DNA from: Planctomycetota bacterium
Lineage (GTDB): Bacteria; Planctomycetota; UBA1135; GCA-002686595
Direction: 5' to 3'
DNA: 64,000 bases
Assembly: GCA_029259595.1 (NCBI GenBank)
Contig: JAJDEW010000004.1
Span: 1-64,000 of the forward strand
A program made the translations under genes and the position numbers. A model generated the notes under the pieces. It saw only the letters and a list, made by a program, of their open reading frames with translations, did not search any database and was not told the DNA's origin. This document shows positions 10,801 through 18,504 of this stretch, piece by piece (within the stretch, counting starts at the first letter, position 1; each line of letters opens with the position of its first letter).

Positions 10801-11410
10801 CGTCGAGCTGGGATCGAACCAGGAGCGCACCGACATCGTCCTGCAACTGGAGCCGGCTCTGAAGCTCCAGGGCGTCGTGGTCGATCCCGATCAGGAGCCC
10901 GTTCCCGGCGTGCGCGTCTCCGTGTGGATCGAGGGTCGGATCGAAACGCTCGAACGCGCGCGGGAGACCGACGCCCGGGGGCGCTTCCACGTCGACGGCC
11001 TGGCCCCGGGCACCTACGTCGTGAGCGCCGCCCACACCGCATGGGCCACCGTTCGCGTGCCCGAAGTCGTGCTTTCCCGTTCGAAGCACGAACCCCTCAA
11101 AATCGAGCTCGTCGCCGGAGTCGCCGTCAGCGTGCTCGTGCTCGCGCCGGACGGCCTCCCGGTCTCCGGAGCCTCGGCCCGTCTCGTGACCCGCGACGGC
11201 GAAGCCGACCCAGGGGACATGGCAGCCCTGTTCGAGGGGATCTTCCAAGGCAGCGGCGTCTCCGGCGCCGACGGCCTGCTCGACCTGGGCCGCTACCTAC
11301 CGGGCGACTACACGCTCGAAGCCCAGCGCGGCAGCGCCCGCTCCAACCCGGTCGAGGTCCGCCTCCGTGCCGGCGACACGAGCGAGCGCCTGACGGTTCG
11401 CCTCCGCTGA
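7847..11410 (+). CDS. Large carboxypeptidase-regulatory-like repeat protein, membrane-anchored
   Basis: A 1187-residue protein. Residues 4-21 (KLLVLSLLAVGLALGLFVL) form a membrane anchor or uncleaved signal, followed by a flexible linker to about residue 70. The rest is at least ten beta-sandwich domains of the CarboxypepD_reg / prealbumin-like type. They show recurring GGRIAGRVV..G.PVAGA-V, TTDANGSYVLRDVPPGEVDV, DADGAFELTGMEPGVHRV and ARGRFHVDGLAPGTYVVSA patterns. No peptidase domain is present, so it is probably structural or adhesive on the cell surface. Such proteins are common in Planctomycetes and Bacteroidetes. The start is set by the lysine-hydrophobic signal; an in-frame extension further upstream lacks coding character. 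Confidence 0.85.
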   Translation: MSKKLLVLSLLAVGLALGLFVLSGERAGGTRALPDRSTTEPVRPTAARASRLAGDAVEADTSGARSVPGAVTVATGVRLAGGGRLAGRVLERESGAALAGLEVGLWELPPAGGPVLGAIARLVPEVHGFATASEPLATTESDASGAFGFEGVRPGTWFVQARGSHHVPDGVVRALVASTGEGGPLDLFVRAGGRVLGVVERPDGRPAVSADVTLITSFPYLLESLRRGELCFRRTTTDGQGRFAIPGVPPGPGYDVYAEGGGFALSFVLDQPVRAGEDTEVTVPTRAGGRIAGRVVSTGDTETAGEPVAGAHVAAVPQGLRYLPFAPSVLLATRTTTDANGSYVLRDVPPGEVDVVGFAPGHVAALGPSTLVPEAGSVAVEDFELVAGPTVSGRVVDGAGTPLAGVRVSWTPIDLSETGLGSMLAPLVVRGARALELPRTGADGRFEAGAFPGEPPYWIDFEKEGYAHVRHAWKPDEEDTLEIVLSNGGWIEGIVMDGTAFEPVEAFTVKSDELLGSGMDAVDEGPFGGVFVEAEEGRFRVGPFEPGSVRLEVDAPGYLRTRSEDIQVVGGETARGVILELFPGGTVRGRVFDEDGESVAGAVVFPRYEEAGENPAPSDWTKRRGDPRARDADSPPGLASYLGQLGLGSSSSTLTDADGAFELTGMEPGVHRVVAVHRDYASSWSPPFELLNQGEVLDVVIVLERGGAVFGEVSDRFGDPVPDAIVVAVAPNNFENEDNRGDALFQGVSDDEGAYRIEHVAAGTYFLLLARGDEALHPMSFLGTLNFDMVTVPEGEAVRYDITDNAAGGTRVFGRIDAGDVEVTGGQITALGFGGDSLLGVDVKVARIQAGGSYEFEELAPGDYRFEIKGQGLDRDVRMTVEIPDVTEYRLDLPLPSGRISGRVLDASNGEAIARAQVTIRSSSALKPQGLLGGLFAGEAGRQRDWADDDGRFSFTRLEAADYELAVLNARGKENQVYAPTDPVTVELGSNQERTDIVLQLEPALKLQGVVVDPDQEPVPGVRVSVWIEGRIETLERARETDARGRFHVDGLAPGTYVVSAAHTAWATVRVPEVVLSRSKHEPLKIELVAGVAVSVLVLAPDGLPVSGASARLVTRDGEADPGDMAALFEGIFQGSGVSGADGLLDLGRYLPGDYTLEAQRGSARSNPVEVRLRAGDTSERLTVRLR

Positions 11411-11636
11411 CGGGGTCGAGCGTCCGTTCGACCGCAGCCCGGTGACTGCAGTTCGGCCACGATGCTGGCCAGCATCTGGCGATCCTTCCGCCCGCGCACC
11501 GTCGTGCCGAGCCCGAGCATGGTCGTTCCGGTGCTTCAGGTCGTCGAACCATCGCAAGCGCACCGTGCGGTGTGAGCGCTCGAGGGTCGATGGGCGGGTG
11601 ACTCGGATTCGTGCGGTCTCGGGACAGAAACGACGC

Positions 11637-11642
11637 TATGTT
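11637..11642 (+). promoter_or_regulatory. Putative -10 box (TATGTT) upstream of dnaJ-like gene
   Basis: TATGTT lies 23 nt before the GTG start of the DnaJ-like gene, in the short gap after the giant repeat protein. No clear -35 match is visible, so this is only a candidate. Confidence 0.3.
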
Positions 11643-11665
11643 GTTCTCGGCCAGGCGCCACCGAC

Positions 11666-12703
11666 GTGAAGTTTCAGGACTACTACGAAGTGCTAGGCGT
11701 ACGCCGTGAGGCGAGCCCAGACGAGATCAAGAAGGCGTATCGCCGCCTCGCGCTCGAATGGCACCCCGATCGCCACCCCGAAGCCGAGCGCGAAGACGCC
11801 GAACGGCGCTTCAAGACCGTGAGCGAAGCGTACGAAGTGCTGAGCGATCCGGAGAAGCGCAAGCGCTACGATCGCTTCGGCCAGAACTGGGAACACGGTC
11901 AGGACTTCCAGCCGCCCCCCGGTGAGCGGACGATGTCGAGTGAGGAATACGAGCGCGCCTTCGGCGGCGGCTCCGGCTTCTCCGACTTTTTCCGCGAGAT
12001 GTTCGGCGCTGAGTTCCAGCGGGACTTCGAGCAGGGTTCGCAACGCCACGGTCGCTATCGCTTCCGCGGCGCAGACGTCCACGCCGTACTCGAGCTGGAC
12101 GTCGGACAGGCCATCCGACGACAGAAGAGCACCTTCCAAGTGCCCACCACTTCGGCCTGTACGCGCTGCGGTGGAGTCGGCCTCATCGGAGATCACGTCT
12201 GCCCGACCTGCACCGGCGTCGGCAGCGTGCGCTCGCTGCGCACGGTCGAGCTGGAGATCCCTTCCCAAGTGCGTGACGGCCTCGTTCTGCGCCTACGGGG
12301 ACTCGGCGAACCCGCCGACCCGAACGGGAAGGGCGGCGAGCCCGGCGACCTGCACCTCACGATCCACCTGCGCTCGGACGCGCACTATCGACTCGACGGA
12401 ACCCGCATCGAGGCCGACGTCCCCGTCGCCCCGTGGGAAGCCGTCTTCGGCACTCGAGTCGAGGTGCGTACCCCCGTCGGCCCGACGACTGTGACCCTGC
12501 CCGCCGGAACCCGCGCTGGCACCAAACTGCGTCTGCGCTCCCAGGGCTTCGACGACGGCAAGGGCAACCGCGGCGACTTCCTCGTCGTCGTCCGGCTCGT
12601 CCTGCCCGAGCCCCTCAGCGAACGCCAGCGCGAGCTCCTGAAGGAGCTCGCCGCAGCCTCACCGCGCCCGGTACAAGGAGACGCCCGGGAGGCGGTCCCG
12701 TGA
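11666..12703 (+). CDS. DnaJ/CbpA-like co-chaperone with a reduced zinc centre
   Basis: A 345-residue J-domain protein. The J domain (residues 5-70) has the HPD tripeptide at 33-35. A glycine/phenylalanine-rich region follows ([15 protein letters not shown]). Classical DnaJ has four CxxCxGxG motifs; here only two are present (CTRCGGVG at 165-172 and CPTCTGVG at 179-186), enough for one zinc site. The C-terminal substrate-binding domains are intact ([26 protein letters not shown]). It should stimulate DnaK ATPase and deliver clients. It starts with GTG and its TGA overlaps the next gene's GTG, indicating translational coupling to the CbpM-like partner. Confidence 0.9.
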   Translation: MKFQDYYEVLGVRREASPDEIKKAYRRLALEWHPDRHPEAEREDAERRFKTVSEAYEVLSDPEKRKRYDRFGQNWEHGQDFQPPPGERTMSSEEYERAFGGGSGFSDFFREMFGAEFQRDFEQGSQRHGRYRFRGADVHAVLELDVGQAIRRQKSTFQVPTTSACTRCGGVGLIGDHVCPTCTGVGSVRSLRTVELEIPSQVRDGLVLRLRGLGEPADPNGKGGEPGDLHLTIHLRSDAHYRLDGTRIEADVPVAPWEAVFGTRVEVRTPVGPTTVTLPAGTRAGTKLRLRSQGFDDGKGNRGDFLVVVRLVLPEPLSERQRELLKELAAASPRPVQGDAREAVP

Positions 12704-12945
12704 AGCACGACGCGATCCTGATCCGCGGAACGGTCTGGGTCTCGCTCGAAGCGGCGGCCGCTTGCTACCGCGTCGAAGTCACCTGGCTCGAGGAGGTCTA
12801 CGCGGTCGGCTTGCTCGGCCCGGGCGAAGCTGTGGAAGGTGCCTTGGCCATCGAGGCTGCGATGCTGGATCGGCTGGGGCAGATCGTGCGCTTGTACAGG
12901 CAGCAGGGGATCAACATCGAAGGCATCGCCCGGCTCCTCAAGTGA
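12700..12945 (+). CDS. cbpM: Chaperone modulator CbpM-like protein
   Basis: An 81-residue protein starting GTG inside the stop of the DnaJ-like gene (GTGA overlap). It has the CbpM/MerR-like organisation: a strand-helix start ([27 protein letters not shown]), a middle [27 protein letters not shown] helix and the typical ending [11 protein letters not shown]. coli CbpM binds the CbpA J-domain and blocks its action with DnaK. The adjacency here to a J protein supports the same role. Confidence 0.88.
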   Translation: MKHDAILIRGTVWVSLEAAAACYRVEVTWLEEVYAVGLLGPGEAVEGALAIEAAMLDRLGQIVRLYRQQGINIEGIARLLK

Positions 12946-12947
12946 AC

Positions 12948-13057
12948 GGATGTGCTCGGCGAATCCCCAGACTCGGCGAGACTTGCGGGTGCCGCACCCC
13001 GGTTGCGGATGTCGTCGTGGCCCAGGGGACTCGATGAAGGGGCTCCTGGGGCGGTAG
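12948..13057 (-). repeat. Partial copy of the 160-bp inverted-repeat element
   Basis: The stretch carries, in reverse orientation, the central palindrome (GGCGAATCC...GACTCGGCGAG) and the CTTGCGGGTGCCGCACCC block seen in the tandem copies at 46,381. It ends on TAG at 13,055-13,057. It looks like a decayed half element between the cbpM-like gene and the next gene. Confidence 0.55.
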
Positions 13058-13227
13058 CTCGATTCGCCCGGCCCTCCGCCTGAATGGACGAGGGGGATGG
13101 ACGAGCGCGATCGCTGGGTCGGCGGGAACTGTTCCACGGGGTCGGCTCGCTTGCCGCCTCCCCGAGACGAGGGTAGCCTTCGCCAGGGCGTGCTTGCGCC
13201 CGGCCCCCCTCGCTCCGCCACTCCCTG

Positions 13228-14070
13228 ATGCACTCCATGAAACGCCCCTATCGACGCGGCCTTGCGGTTTCGGGCTCGCTCCTCCTCATCTGTGGACTGC
13301 TGTTTGCCCGCGGCGGGGAGGACACGGTGACGCTGGCGATCGAGGCGGCGCGCGACAACACGCTCTACCAAACGGCCTTCGAGCTGGGAGAGACCAGCAA
13401 CGGCACCGGCAGCAACCTGTTCGCTGGACGGAGCAATTCGAGCGACGGAGGCAACCGCAAGCGCGCGGTGATGTTCTTCGACGTCGCGGGCGCGGTTCCG
13501 TTCGACGCGAACATTCTCGATGTGAGCCTCGAGGTCTTCTGCTCCCGATCCCAGGGCGGACCCCAGACCATGCGCCTGCATCGCGTCCTCTCGGATTGGG
13601 GCGAGGGGACGTCCGACGCCGGCAATCCTGGCGGTCAGGGCACGGTCTCCACCACGGGAGACGCGACCTGGATCCACACCTTCCATCCGAGCACCTTCTG
13701 GACGACCCCGGGCGGGGACTACGATCCGGCGGTCAGCGCCAGCGTGGGGATGAACCTGCCCAATCCCTACGCTTTCAGCTCGGCCCAGCTCGTGGCCGAC
13801 GTCGAGGACATGCGCGCCGATCCGGCCGCGAACTTCGGCTGGATGATCGTCGGCCGGGAGAACACCCTCGGAACCAGCAAGCGTTTGGACAGCCGCGAGT
13901 CGGCCAACCCGGGTTCGAGACCGACGCTCTTCGTGACGATCGAGGGCGGAGCCGCCGTACCGGCCCTGCCGGAGGTCGCGCTCGTCCTGTTCGCCGTAGC
14001 ACTCCTCGCCGCGGGTGCGTTGACCCTGTCCCGCCGCGACGCTGCGAACCACGGGTCCGACCCGGTGTGA
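13228..14070 (+). CDS. Secreted DNRLRE-domain protein with IPTL-CTERM-like sorting tail
   Basis: A 280-residue exported protein. Residues 4-27 are a signal peptide (an alternative ATG start at 13,237 removes three residues). The core matches the DNRLRE/CBM96-like beta domain: ARDNTLYQT, NLFAGRSNS, RKRAVMFFDVAG, ANILDVSLEVF, and TTGDATWIHTF near residue 150. Residues about 243-274 (VPALPEVALVLFAVALLAAG, then SRRDA) resemble an IPTL-CTERM or PEP-CTERM sorting tail: a proline motif, a membrane helix and a basic end. Such tails direct exosortase-type processing. No exosortase gene is in this window. The stop overlaps the next gene's GTG. Confidence 0.75.
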   Translation: MHSMKRPYRRGLAVSGSLLLICGLLFARGGEDTVTLAIEAARDNTLYQTAFELGETSNGTGSNLFAGRSNSSDGGNRKRAVMFFDVAGAVPFDANILDVSLEVFCSRSQGGPQTMRLHRVLSDWGEGTSDAGNPGGQGTVSTTGDATWIHTFHPSTFWTTPGGDYDPAVSASVGMNLPNPYAFSSAQLVADVEDMRADPAANFGWMIVGRENTLGTSKRLDSRESANPGSRPTLFVTIEGGAAVPALPEVALVLFAVALLAAGALTLSRRDAANHGSDPV

Positions 14071-14459
14071 CGGTTCCCGTCCTGCGCATCGCGCGTCCGA
14101 CGGACCGACTCGAAGAGCTCGCGGCGCTCTATGCCCGCGCGCTCGGATTCGAAGAGCTCGGTCGCTTCGTCGACCACGAAGGCTTCGACGGGATTCTCCT
14201 GGGGCAACGGGGCGCCGCCTATCACCTCGAGTTCACGACCCGGCGCGGATACGCCGCCGGCGGAGCTCCTTCGGACGAACACCTCCTGGTCTTCTACGAA
14301 CCCGAGCGCGAGGCCTGGAAGCGCGCCTGCGAGCGGATGCTCTCGGCCGGCTTCCGGCCCGTTGCGTCGTGCAATCCCTACTGGGACGTCAGCGGTCGCA
14401 GCTTCGAGGATCCCGACGGATACCGCGTCGTGCTGCAGAACGCCGCTTGGGAGCGCTGA
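14067..14459 (+). CDS. VOC (glyoxalase/bleomycin-resistance-like) protein
   Basis: A 130-residue single VOC-fold protein built from two beta-alpha-beta-beta-beta modules: RIARPTDRLEELAALYARALGFEELGRF and later SAGFRPVASCNPYW...GRSFEDPDGYRVVL. The terminal FEDPDGYRVVL motif is the usual metal-ligand strand, but Asp-Gly-Tyr here places no clear Glu at the ligand position. Substrate unknown. The start is GTG overlapping the previous stop (GTGA). Its stop (14,457-14,459) directly abuts the stop of the convergent transporter gene at 14,460. Confidence 0.85.
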   Translation: MTVPVLRIARPTDRLEELAALYARALGFEELGRFVDHEGFDGILLGQRGAAYHLEFTTRRGYAAGGAPSDEHLLVFYEPEREAWKRACERMLSAGFRPVASCNPYWDVSGRSFEDPDGYRVVLQNAAWER

Positions 14460-16037
14460 TCAGTCGCGCAGCCCACGGGGCGTCAGCACCAGCTCGAGCC
14501 GCCCCAGCAAAAAGTCCGTCAACAGCGCGAGCGCGGCGGCCGGCAGCGCGCCCGTCAGGATCAGATGCGTGTCGTTCAGCGAGAGCCCCGCGATGATCGG
14601 TTCGCCGAGCCCGCCGGCGCCGATGAAGGCCGCCAGCGTCGCGAAACCGACGGTGACGACCGCAGCGGTACGGATCCCCGCCATGATCGTGCGCGTGGCG
14701 AGCGGCAACTGGATCCGCAGGAGCAGGTCGCGCTCGGACAGCCCGAGCGCCGTCGCCGTGTCGATCAGCAAGGGATCGACGTCGCGGAGGCCGGTGAAGG
14801 TGTTGCGCAGGATCGGCAACACGGCGTAGATCGTGAGCGCGACGATCGCCGAGTGAAAGGACAGGCCCAGCCCGGGTACGGCGATGAGGATGGCGAGCAA
14901 GGCCAGGCTCGGAATCGTCTGCAGCACGCCGGCCAGCCCCAGCCCGATCCGCGCGGCCCAGGGGCGGCGCGCGATCACGATGCCGAGCGGAACGGCGATC
15001 GCGGCCGCGAAGAAGACCGACACGAAGGTCAGGAGCAAGTGCTCGCCGACGAGGTCCAGGGTCTTCCGCCAGCGCCCCAGGAAGAACGTCCAGAACCCCC
15101 GGCCGTCGCCCCGCCGACCGACGGCGACCGGCCGCGCGTGCTCGCCCGCGAGACCTTCCTCGGCGAGGAACGTGCGCGCCACCTCGCGGAAGTCGCGACC
15201 TTCGACCTCGACGGCCCAGTTCAGCCGGATCATCCGGTCTTCGTCGAGGAGGAAGGCCAGCTCGGCCAAGGCCGCGCCGACCTCGGGCCGCGCGCGCAGG
15301 AGTTCGCGGCGCACGATCGGAGCGGCGTCGTACGGCGGGAAGAAGGCGCGGTCGTCGATCAGCGTGCGGAGGTTGTGGCGTAGGAGCTTGCCGTCGGTCG
15401 AGTAGGCGTCGAGCAGATCGAGCTCGCCGGAGGCGACGGCGGCGTAGAGCAGTCCGTGCTCCATGCCGCGCACCCCGGCCAGCTTCAGGCCATAGAACGG
15501 CGCGAGTCCTGCCCAGCCGTCCTCGCGGTCGATGAACTCGGGGCTGAAGCCGGCCGAGAGACCGCCGCCCTTCACGGCGAGGTCCGACAGCGTGCGGATC
15601 CCGAGCTCTTCGGCGCGCGGCTCGCGCATCGCCAGCGCGTACGTGTTCGCGAAGCCGAACGGCGCGAGCCACTCGAGGTCGTAACGCGCTCGGTACTGTT
15701 CTTGAACGCGCAGGTAGACCTGCAGCGGATCGGTGACCTTGTCCGTCTCCTCGAGGACGATCGCCCAGGCCGTCCCGGTGTATTCGGCGTAGAGGTCGAC
15801 GTCTCCGTTCACGAGCGCCGTGTGGCAGATCAACGTTCCGCTGAGACCGCTCTTGTGCTCGACCTCGAGACCGGTGCGCTCCGCGAGCAACAGCGTCATC
15901 ACCTCGCCGAGGATGCGCGACTCGGCGAAGTTCTTGGAGGCGACGACGATGCGCTCGGCGCGCGGCTCGGCAGGCCCCGCGACGTGGCCCGGACCGAGCG
16001 CGAGGGCCAGGAGTGCCAGGACGGCTTCAGCGCGCAT
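14460..16037 (-). CDS. Fused substrate-binding/permease subunit of an OpuC/ProU-type osmolyte ABC transporter
   Basis: A 525-residue protein. Residues 1-25 are a signal sequence. Residues about 28-305 are an OpuAC/OsmF-like quaternary-ammonium-binding domain (VASKNFAESRILGEVM, DLYAEYTGTAW, SAGFSPEFIDREDGW, DAYSTDGKL). From about 325 a binding-protein-dependent permease follows with five or six membrane segments and the EAA-like loop GLSERDLLLRIQLPLATRTIMAGI. It probably imports glycine betaine, carnitine or choline during osmotic stress. The order binding domain then permease is a known but minority fusion. Its start overlaps the ATPase gene by 11 bp. Confidence 0.9.
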   Translation of the reverse strand: MRAEAVLALLALALGPGHVAGPAEPRAERIVVASKNFAESRILGEVMTLLLAERTGLEVEHKSGLSGTLICHTALVNGDVDLYAEYTGTAWAIVLEETDKVTDPLQVYLRVQEQYRARYDLEWLAPFGFANTYALAMREPRAEELGIRTLSDLAVKGGGLSAGFSPEFIDREDGWAGLAPFYGLKLAGVRGMEHGLLYAAVASGELDLLDAYSTDGKLLRHNLRTLIDDRAFFPPYDAAPIVRRELLRARPEVGAALAELAFLLDEDRMIRLNWAVEVEGRDFREVARTFLAEEGLAGEHARPVAVGRRGDGRGFWTFFLGRWRKTLDLVGEHLLLTFVSVFFAAAIAVPLGIVIARRPWAARIGLGLAGVLQTIPSLALLAILIAVPGLGLSFHSAIVALTIYAVLPILRNTFTGLRDVDPLLIDTATALGLSERDLLLRIQLPLATRTIMAGIRTAAVVTVGFATLAAFIGAGGLGEPIIAGLSLNDTHLILTGALPAAALALLTDFLLGRLELVLTPRGLRD

Positions 16038-16776
16038 GCAGGTGCCTCTCCAGGAAATGGCTGACCTCGTCGGAAGCGGGCGTGTCGCGCAGTTCCGCCA
16101 GCGTTCCGACTTGGACGAGGCGACCCTGCGTGAGGAGCGCGACGCGATCTCCCAAGAGGAAGGCCTCGTCGAGGTCGTGCGTGACGAAGAGCGTCGTCTT
16201 CGCCACCGCCCGTTCGACCTCGAGAAACTCGCGTTGCAGCTGGTCGCGCGTGAGCGGGTCGAGCGCGCCGAAGGGCTCGTCCATCAACAGGACGTCCGGG
16301 TCCAGCGCGAGCGCCCGCGCGACGCCGACGCGCTGGCGCTCGCCGCCCGAGAGTTCGGCGGGAAAGCGGCCCGCGTAGCGGTCGGGCGCGAGCCGCACGA
16401 GCTCGAGCAGCTCGTGCACCCGCGCGCGCACGAGCTCGGGTGTCTGGCCTTCGAGCCGGCAGAGCAGGCCGATGTTGGCCGCGACGTCGAGATGGGGGAA
16501 CAGCCCGCCTTCCTGCACGACCGTGCCGATGCGCCGCCGGAGCCGCACCGGATCCTCGTCGGCGATGTCCCGGTCCGCGACGAACACGCGGCCCGCGCTC
16601 GGCTCGACCATGCGGTTGACGAGGCGCAAGGTCGTCGTCTTGCCGCAGCCGCTGGGCCCGATCAGGGCGACGGTCTCGCCGGCCTGGATCGTGAGGTCCA
16701 ACCCGCGGACAGCGTGGACTTCCCCGGCGCGCTCGTGCGCGGGAAAGCTCTTGGACACTCCTTCGAAGCGGATCAC
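16027..16776 (-). CDS. ABC transporter ATP-binding protein (OpuCA/ProV-like)
   Basis: A 249-residue ATPase. The Walker A motif is GPSGCGKTT (40-48), the Q-loop is VVQEGGLFPHL, the signature is LSGGERQRVG (142-151), Walker B is VLLMDEP (162-168) and the H-loop is VTHDLDEA. The EGGLFPHL form of the Q-loop is usual in the glycine-betaine/proline subfamily. No CBS domains are present, unlike full-length OpuCA. It energises the fused permease encoded immediately downstream, forming a two-gene importer. The start codon is GTG, and TACCCT lies 9 nt upstream. Confidence 0.93.
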   Translation of the reverse strand: MIRFEGVSKSFPAHERAGEVHAVRGLDLTIQAGETVALIGPSGCGKTTTLRLVNRMVEPSAGRVFVADRDIADEDPVRLRRRIGTVVQEGGLFPHLDVAANIGLLCRLEGQTPELVRARVHELLELVRLAPDRYAGRFPAELSGGERQRVGVARALALDPDVLLMDEPFGALDPLTRDQLQREFLEVERAVAKTTLFVTHDLDEAFLLGDRVALLTQGRLVQVGTLAELRDTPASDEVSHFLERHLHAR

Positions 16777-16785
16777 GGCCGGTCG

Positions 16786-16791
16786 AGGGTA
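16786..16791 (-). promoter_or_regulatory. Putative leaderless -10 box (TACCCT) of the osmolyte transporter operon
   Basis: On the minus strand TACCCT is followed by 9 nt and the GTG start of the ATPase gene; there is no ribosome-binding site. Confidence 0.4.
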
Positions 16792-16915
16792 GGCAACCGG
16801 GGTCTTCGGTCCTCGGGGGCGGACGGATTTTCGTGGCGCGTTGCTCCTGGGGCCCTGGCAGCCGCGCCCGCTTTCTCCGGATTTCCCGCAGAGCCCACGG
16901 CGGCGGCGGTGTTGC

Positions 16916-16921
16916 TACGGT
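16916..16921 (+). promoter_or_regulatory. Putative leaderless -10 box (TACGGT) of the ECF sigma gene
   Basis: TACGGT is followed by 8 nt and then the ATG of the membrane-fused sigma factor. It lies in the 150-bp divergent gap shared with the osmolyte transporter operon. Confidence 0.4.
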
Positions 16922-16929
16922 GAGTTCCG

Positions 16930-18417
16930 ATGCAAAGCTCCGATCCGCGAACCGATCCGGCCGACCTCGTGTCGCACGCCGCCTACCTGCGCAGCCTGGC
17001 GCGGGGCATCCTGTCGGATGACGCGCTGGCCGAGGATGCCGTTCAGGAGGCCTTCATCCAGGCCCTGCGGCGGCCGCCCGGGCACGGGCTCGGGGCCTGG
17101 TTGGCGCGCGTCACGCGCAATGCGGCCCTGAATATCGCCCGTGGGAAGCGTCGCGCGCTCGACCGCGAGCGGCGCGTCGCGCGCGACGAGGCCGTTCGCA
17201 TCGACGCCGAAACGTCCGAGCAACTCGAGCTGCAAGGGCGCCTGCTCGAGGCCGTGCAAGAACTCTCCGAACCCTATCGCTCCGTGGTCCACCTGCGCTA
17301 CTACCGCGCTTGGACGACGGCGCGTATCGCGACCGAGCTGGCGCTTCCCGTGAAGACGGTGCAGAGCCGGTTGACGCGCGCGCACGCGTTGCTGCGTGAA
17401 CGCATCGACCGGACCTGCGGACCGCGCGAGCAGTGGGTCGCCCTGCTTTGGCCCGTCGCACGACAGGCCGCTTCCGTCCCGTTCGCCGGAGCCCTCGGAG
17501 GGGCCGTCCTCATGAAGAAAGCCGTCCTGCTGCTCGTCGTTTCCGCTTCCGTCGTCGGCTTGTGGACCCTGAGTGAGCGCACACTCGCCCGACCGCTGGA
17601 CGACCGCGCACTGCCTGCGGGCGACCACGCGGATGCATCAGGGGCGCTCGAGCCGCGCTCGTCCGCCGCACCTTCGAACGCGACGGCGCTCGAGCAACCC
17701 TCTGCAGCCGCGGTCCCGCGCGCGCCAGCGGGGGCGGTCGAGGTCGAGCCAGCGGTCGAAGGCGACGCGACCGCGCTGGCACGCGAGCGCACGGCGGTCG
17801 AGCGCATGCTGTCGGCGATCGAGGCCTCGCTCGTCGGTCCCTTCGAGCCGGGCGCCCTGCTCGATGGTGCGCTGCTCTTCGCCGCGCACGAGGTCGGCAC
17901 ACCGAGTACCGAACTGGACTTTGCGGGGCGCCTCGGAATCCCGCTCGAGGACCTGCCGGACGGAGTCGAGGCCGAGCTCTTCGTCCACAAGAAGAACGTG
18001 CGCTTCGAGACCGTGCGGACGCTCGAGGTGCGCTTCGCCGCGCCGCGCGCGCCCTACGTCGTCGGCGGGCACGCGAGCGACGGCGTCAACGTCGCCTTCT
18101 CGACCTGGACGAACGACGACGGTGAGCTCTTGCACTTCACGATTCTTACCGGCGTCGACTACACGCGCCTGCCGGACGATCCGAGCTTCGTCGATCACAT
18201 GCTCCTGCACACGCCGCTCGACGCTCCATCGACGTGGACGCTGAAGGCCACGGGCATGCGAGAGGTCCCGGGCGGCCTGCAGGCCGACGGAGGGCGCAAG
18301 CTCGAGTCCGACCGGACGGAGCTCGACCCCGGACTCGTGATCGGGACCTGGCCGCGGGTCGAGGACATGCGACGGCTCAGCGGCCTCTTGCTCGGCCGCA
18401 CCGGCTCGGGACGCTGA
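16930..18417 (+). CDS. ECF sigma factor fused to a transmembrane segment and an extracytoplasmic domain
   Basis: A 495-residue protein. Residues 10-70 are sigma region 2 (LARGILSDDALAEDAVQEAF, GAWLARVTRNAALN). Residues 105-160 are region 4 (LSEPYRSVVHLRYYRAWTTA, VKTVQSRLTRAHALLRERID). A single helix at about 196-213 (MKKAVLLLVVSASVVGLW) follows, then a proline/alanine-rich linker and an unrecognised domain (about 270-480) that would lie outside the membrane. Ordinary ECF sigmas stop near residue 190, so this one may be membrane-tethered and sense outside conditions directly, perhaps released by proteolysis. No anti-sigma gene is adjacent. Function is inferred from domain order. Confidence 0.85.
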   Translation: MQSSDPRTDPADLVSHAAYLRSLARGILSDDALAEDAVQEAFIQALRRPPGHGLGAWLARVTRNAALNIARGKRRALDRERRVARDEAVRIDAETSEQLELQGRLLEAVQELSEPYRSVVHLRYYRAWTTARIATELALPVKTVQSRLTRAHALLRERIDRTCGPREQWVALLWPVARQAASVPFAGALGGAVLMKKAVLLLVVSASVVGLWTLSERTLARPLDDRALPAGDHADASGALEPRSSAAPSNATALEQPSAAAVPRAPAGAVEVEPAVEGDATALARERTAVERMLSAIEASLVGPFEPGALLDGALLFAAHEVGTPSTELDFAGRLGIPLEDLPDGVEAELFVHKKNVRFETVRTLEVRFAAPRAPYVVGGHASDGVNVAFSTWTNDDGELLHFTILTGVDYTRLPDDPSFVDHMLLHTPLDAPSTWTLKATGMREVPGGLQADGGRKLESDRTELDPGLVIGTWPRVEDMRRLSGLLLGRTGSGR

Positions 18418-18504
18418 GCGGCGCCGTCGGATGAGGGGCAGAAAGTCGCGGACGCTTCGCTGACGCGGGGTGCGCCGCGGCGTATCTTCGGCGCCCCGTT
18501 CGTG

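Noticed and set aside
8030..11248. A 1072-codon minus-strand open frame
   Set aside because: It is the antisense of the giant repeat protein, which has clear domain repeats; the antisense has none.
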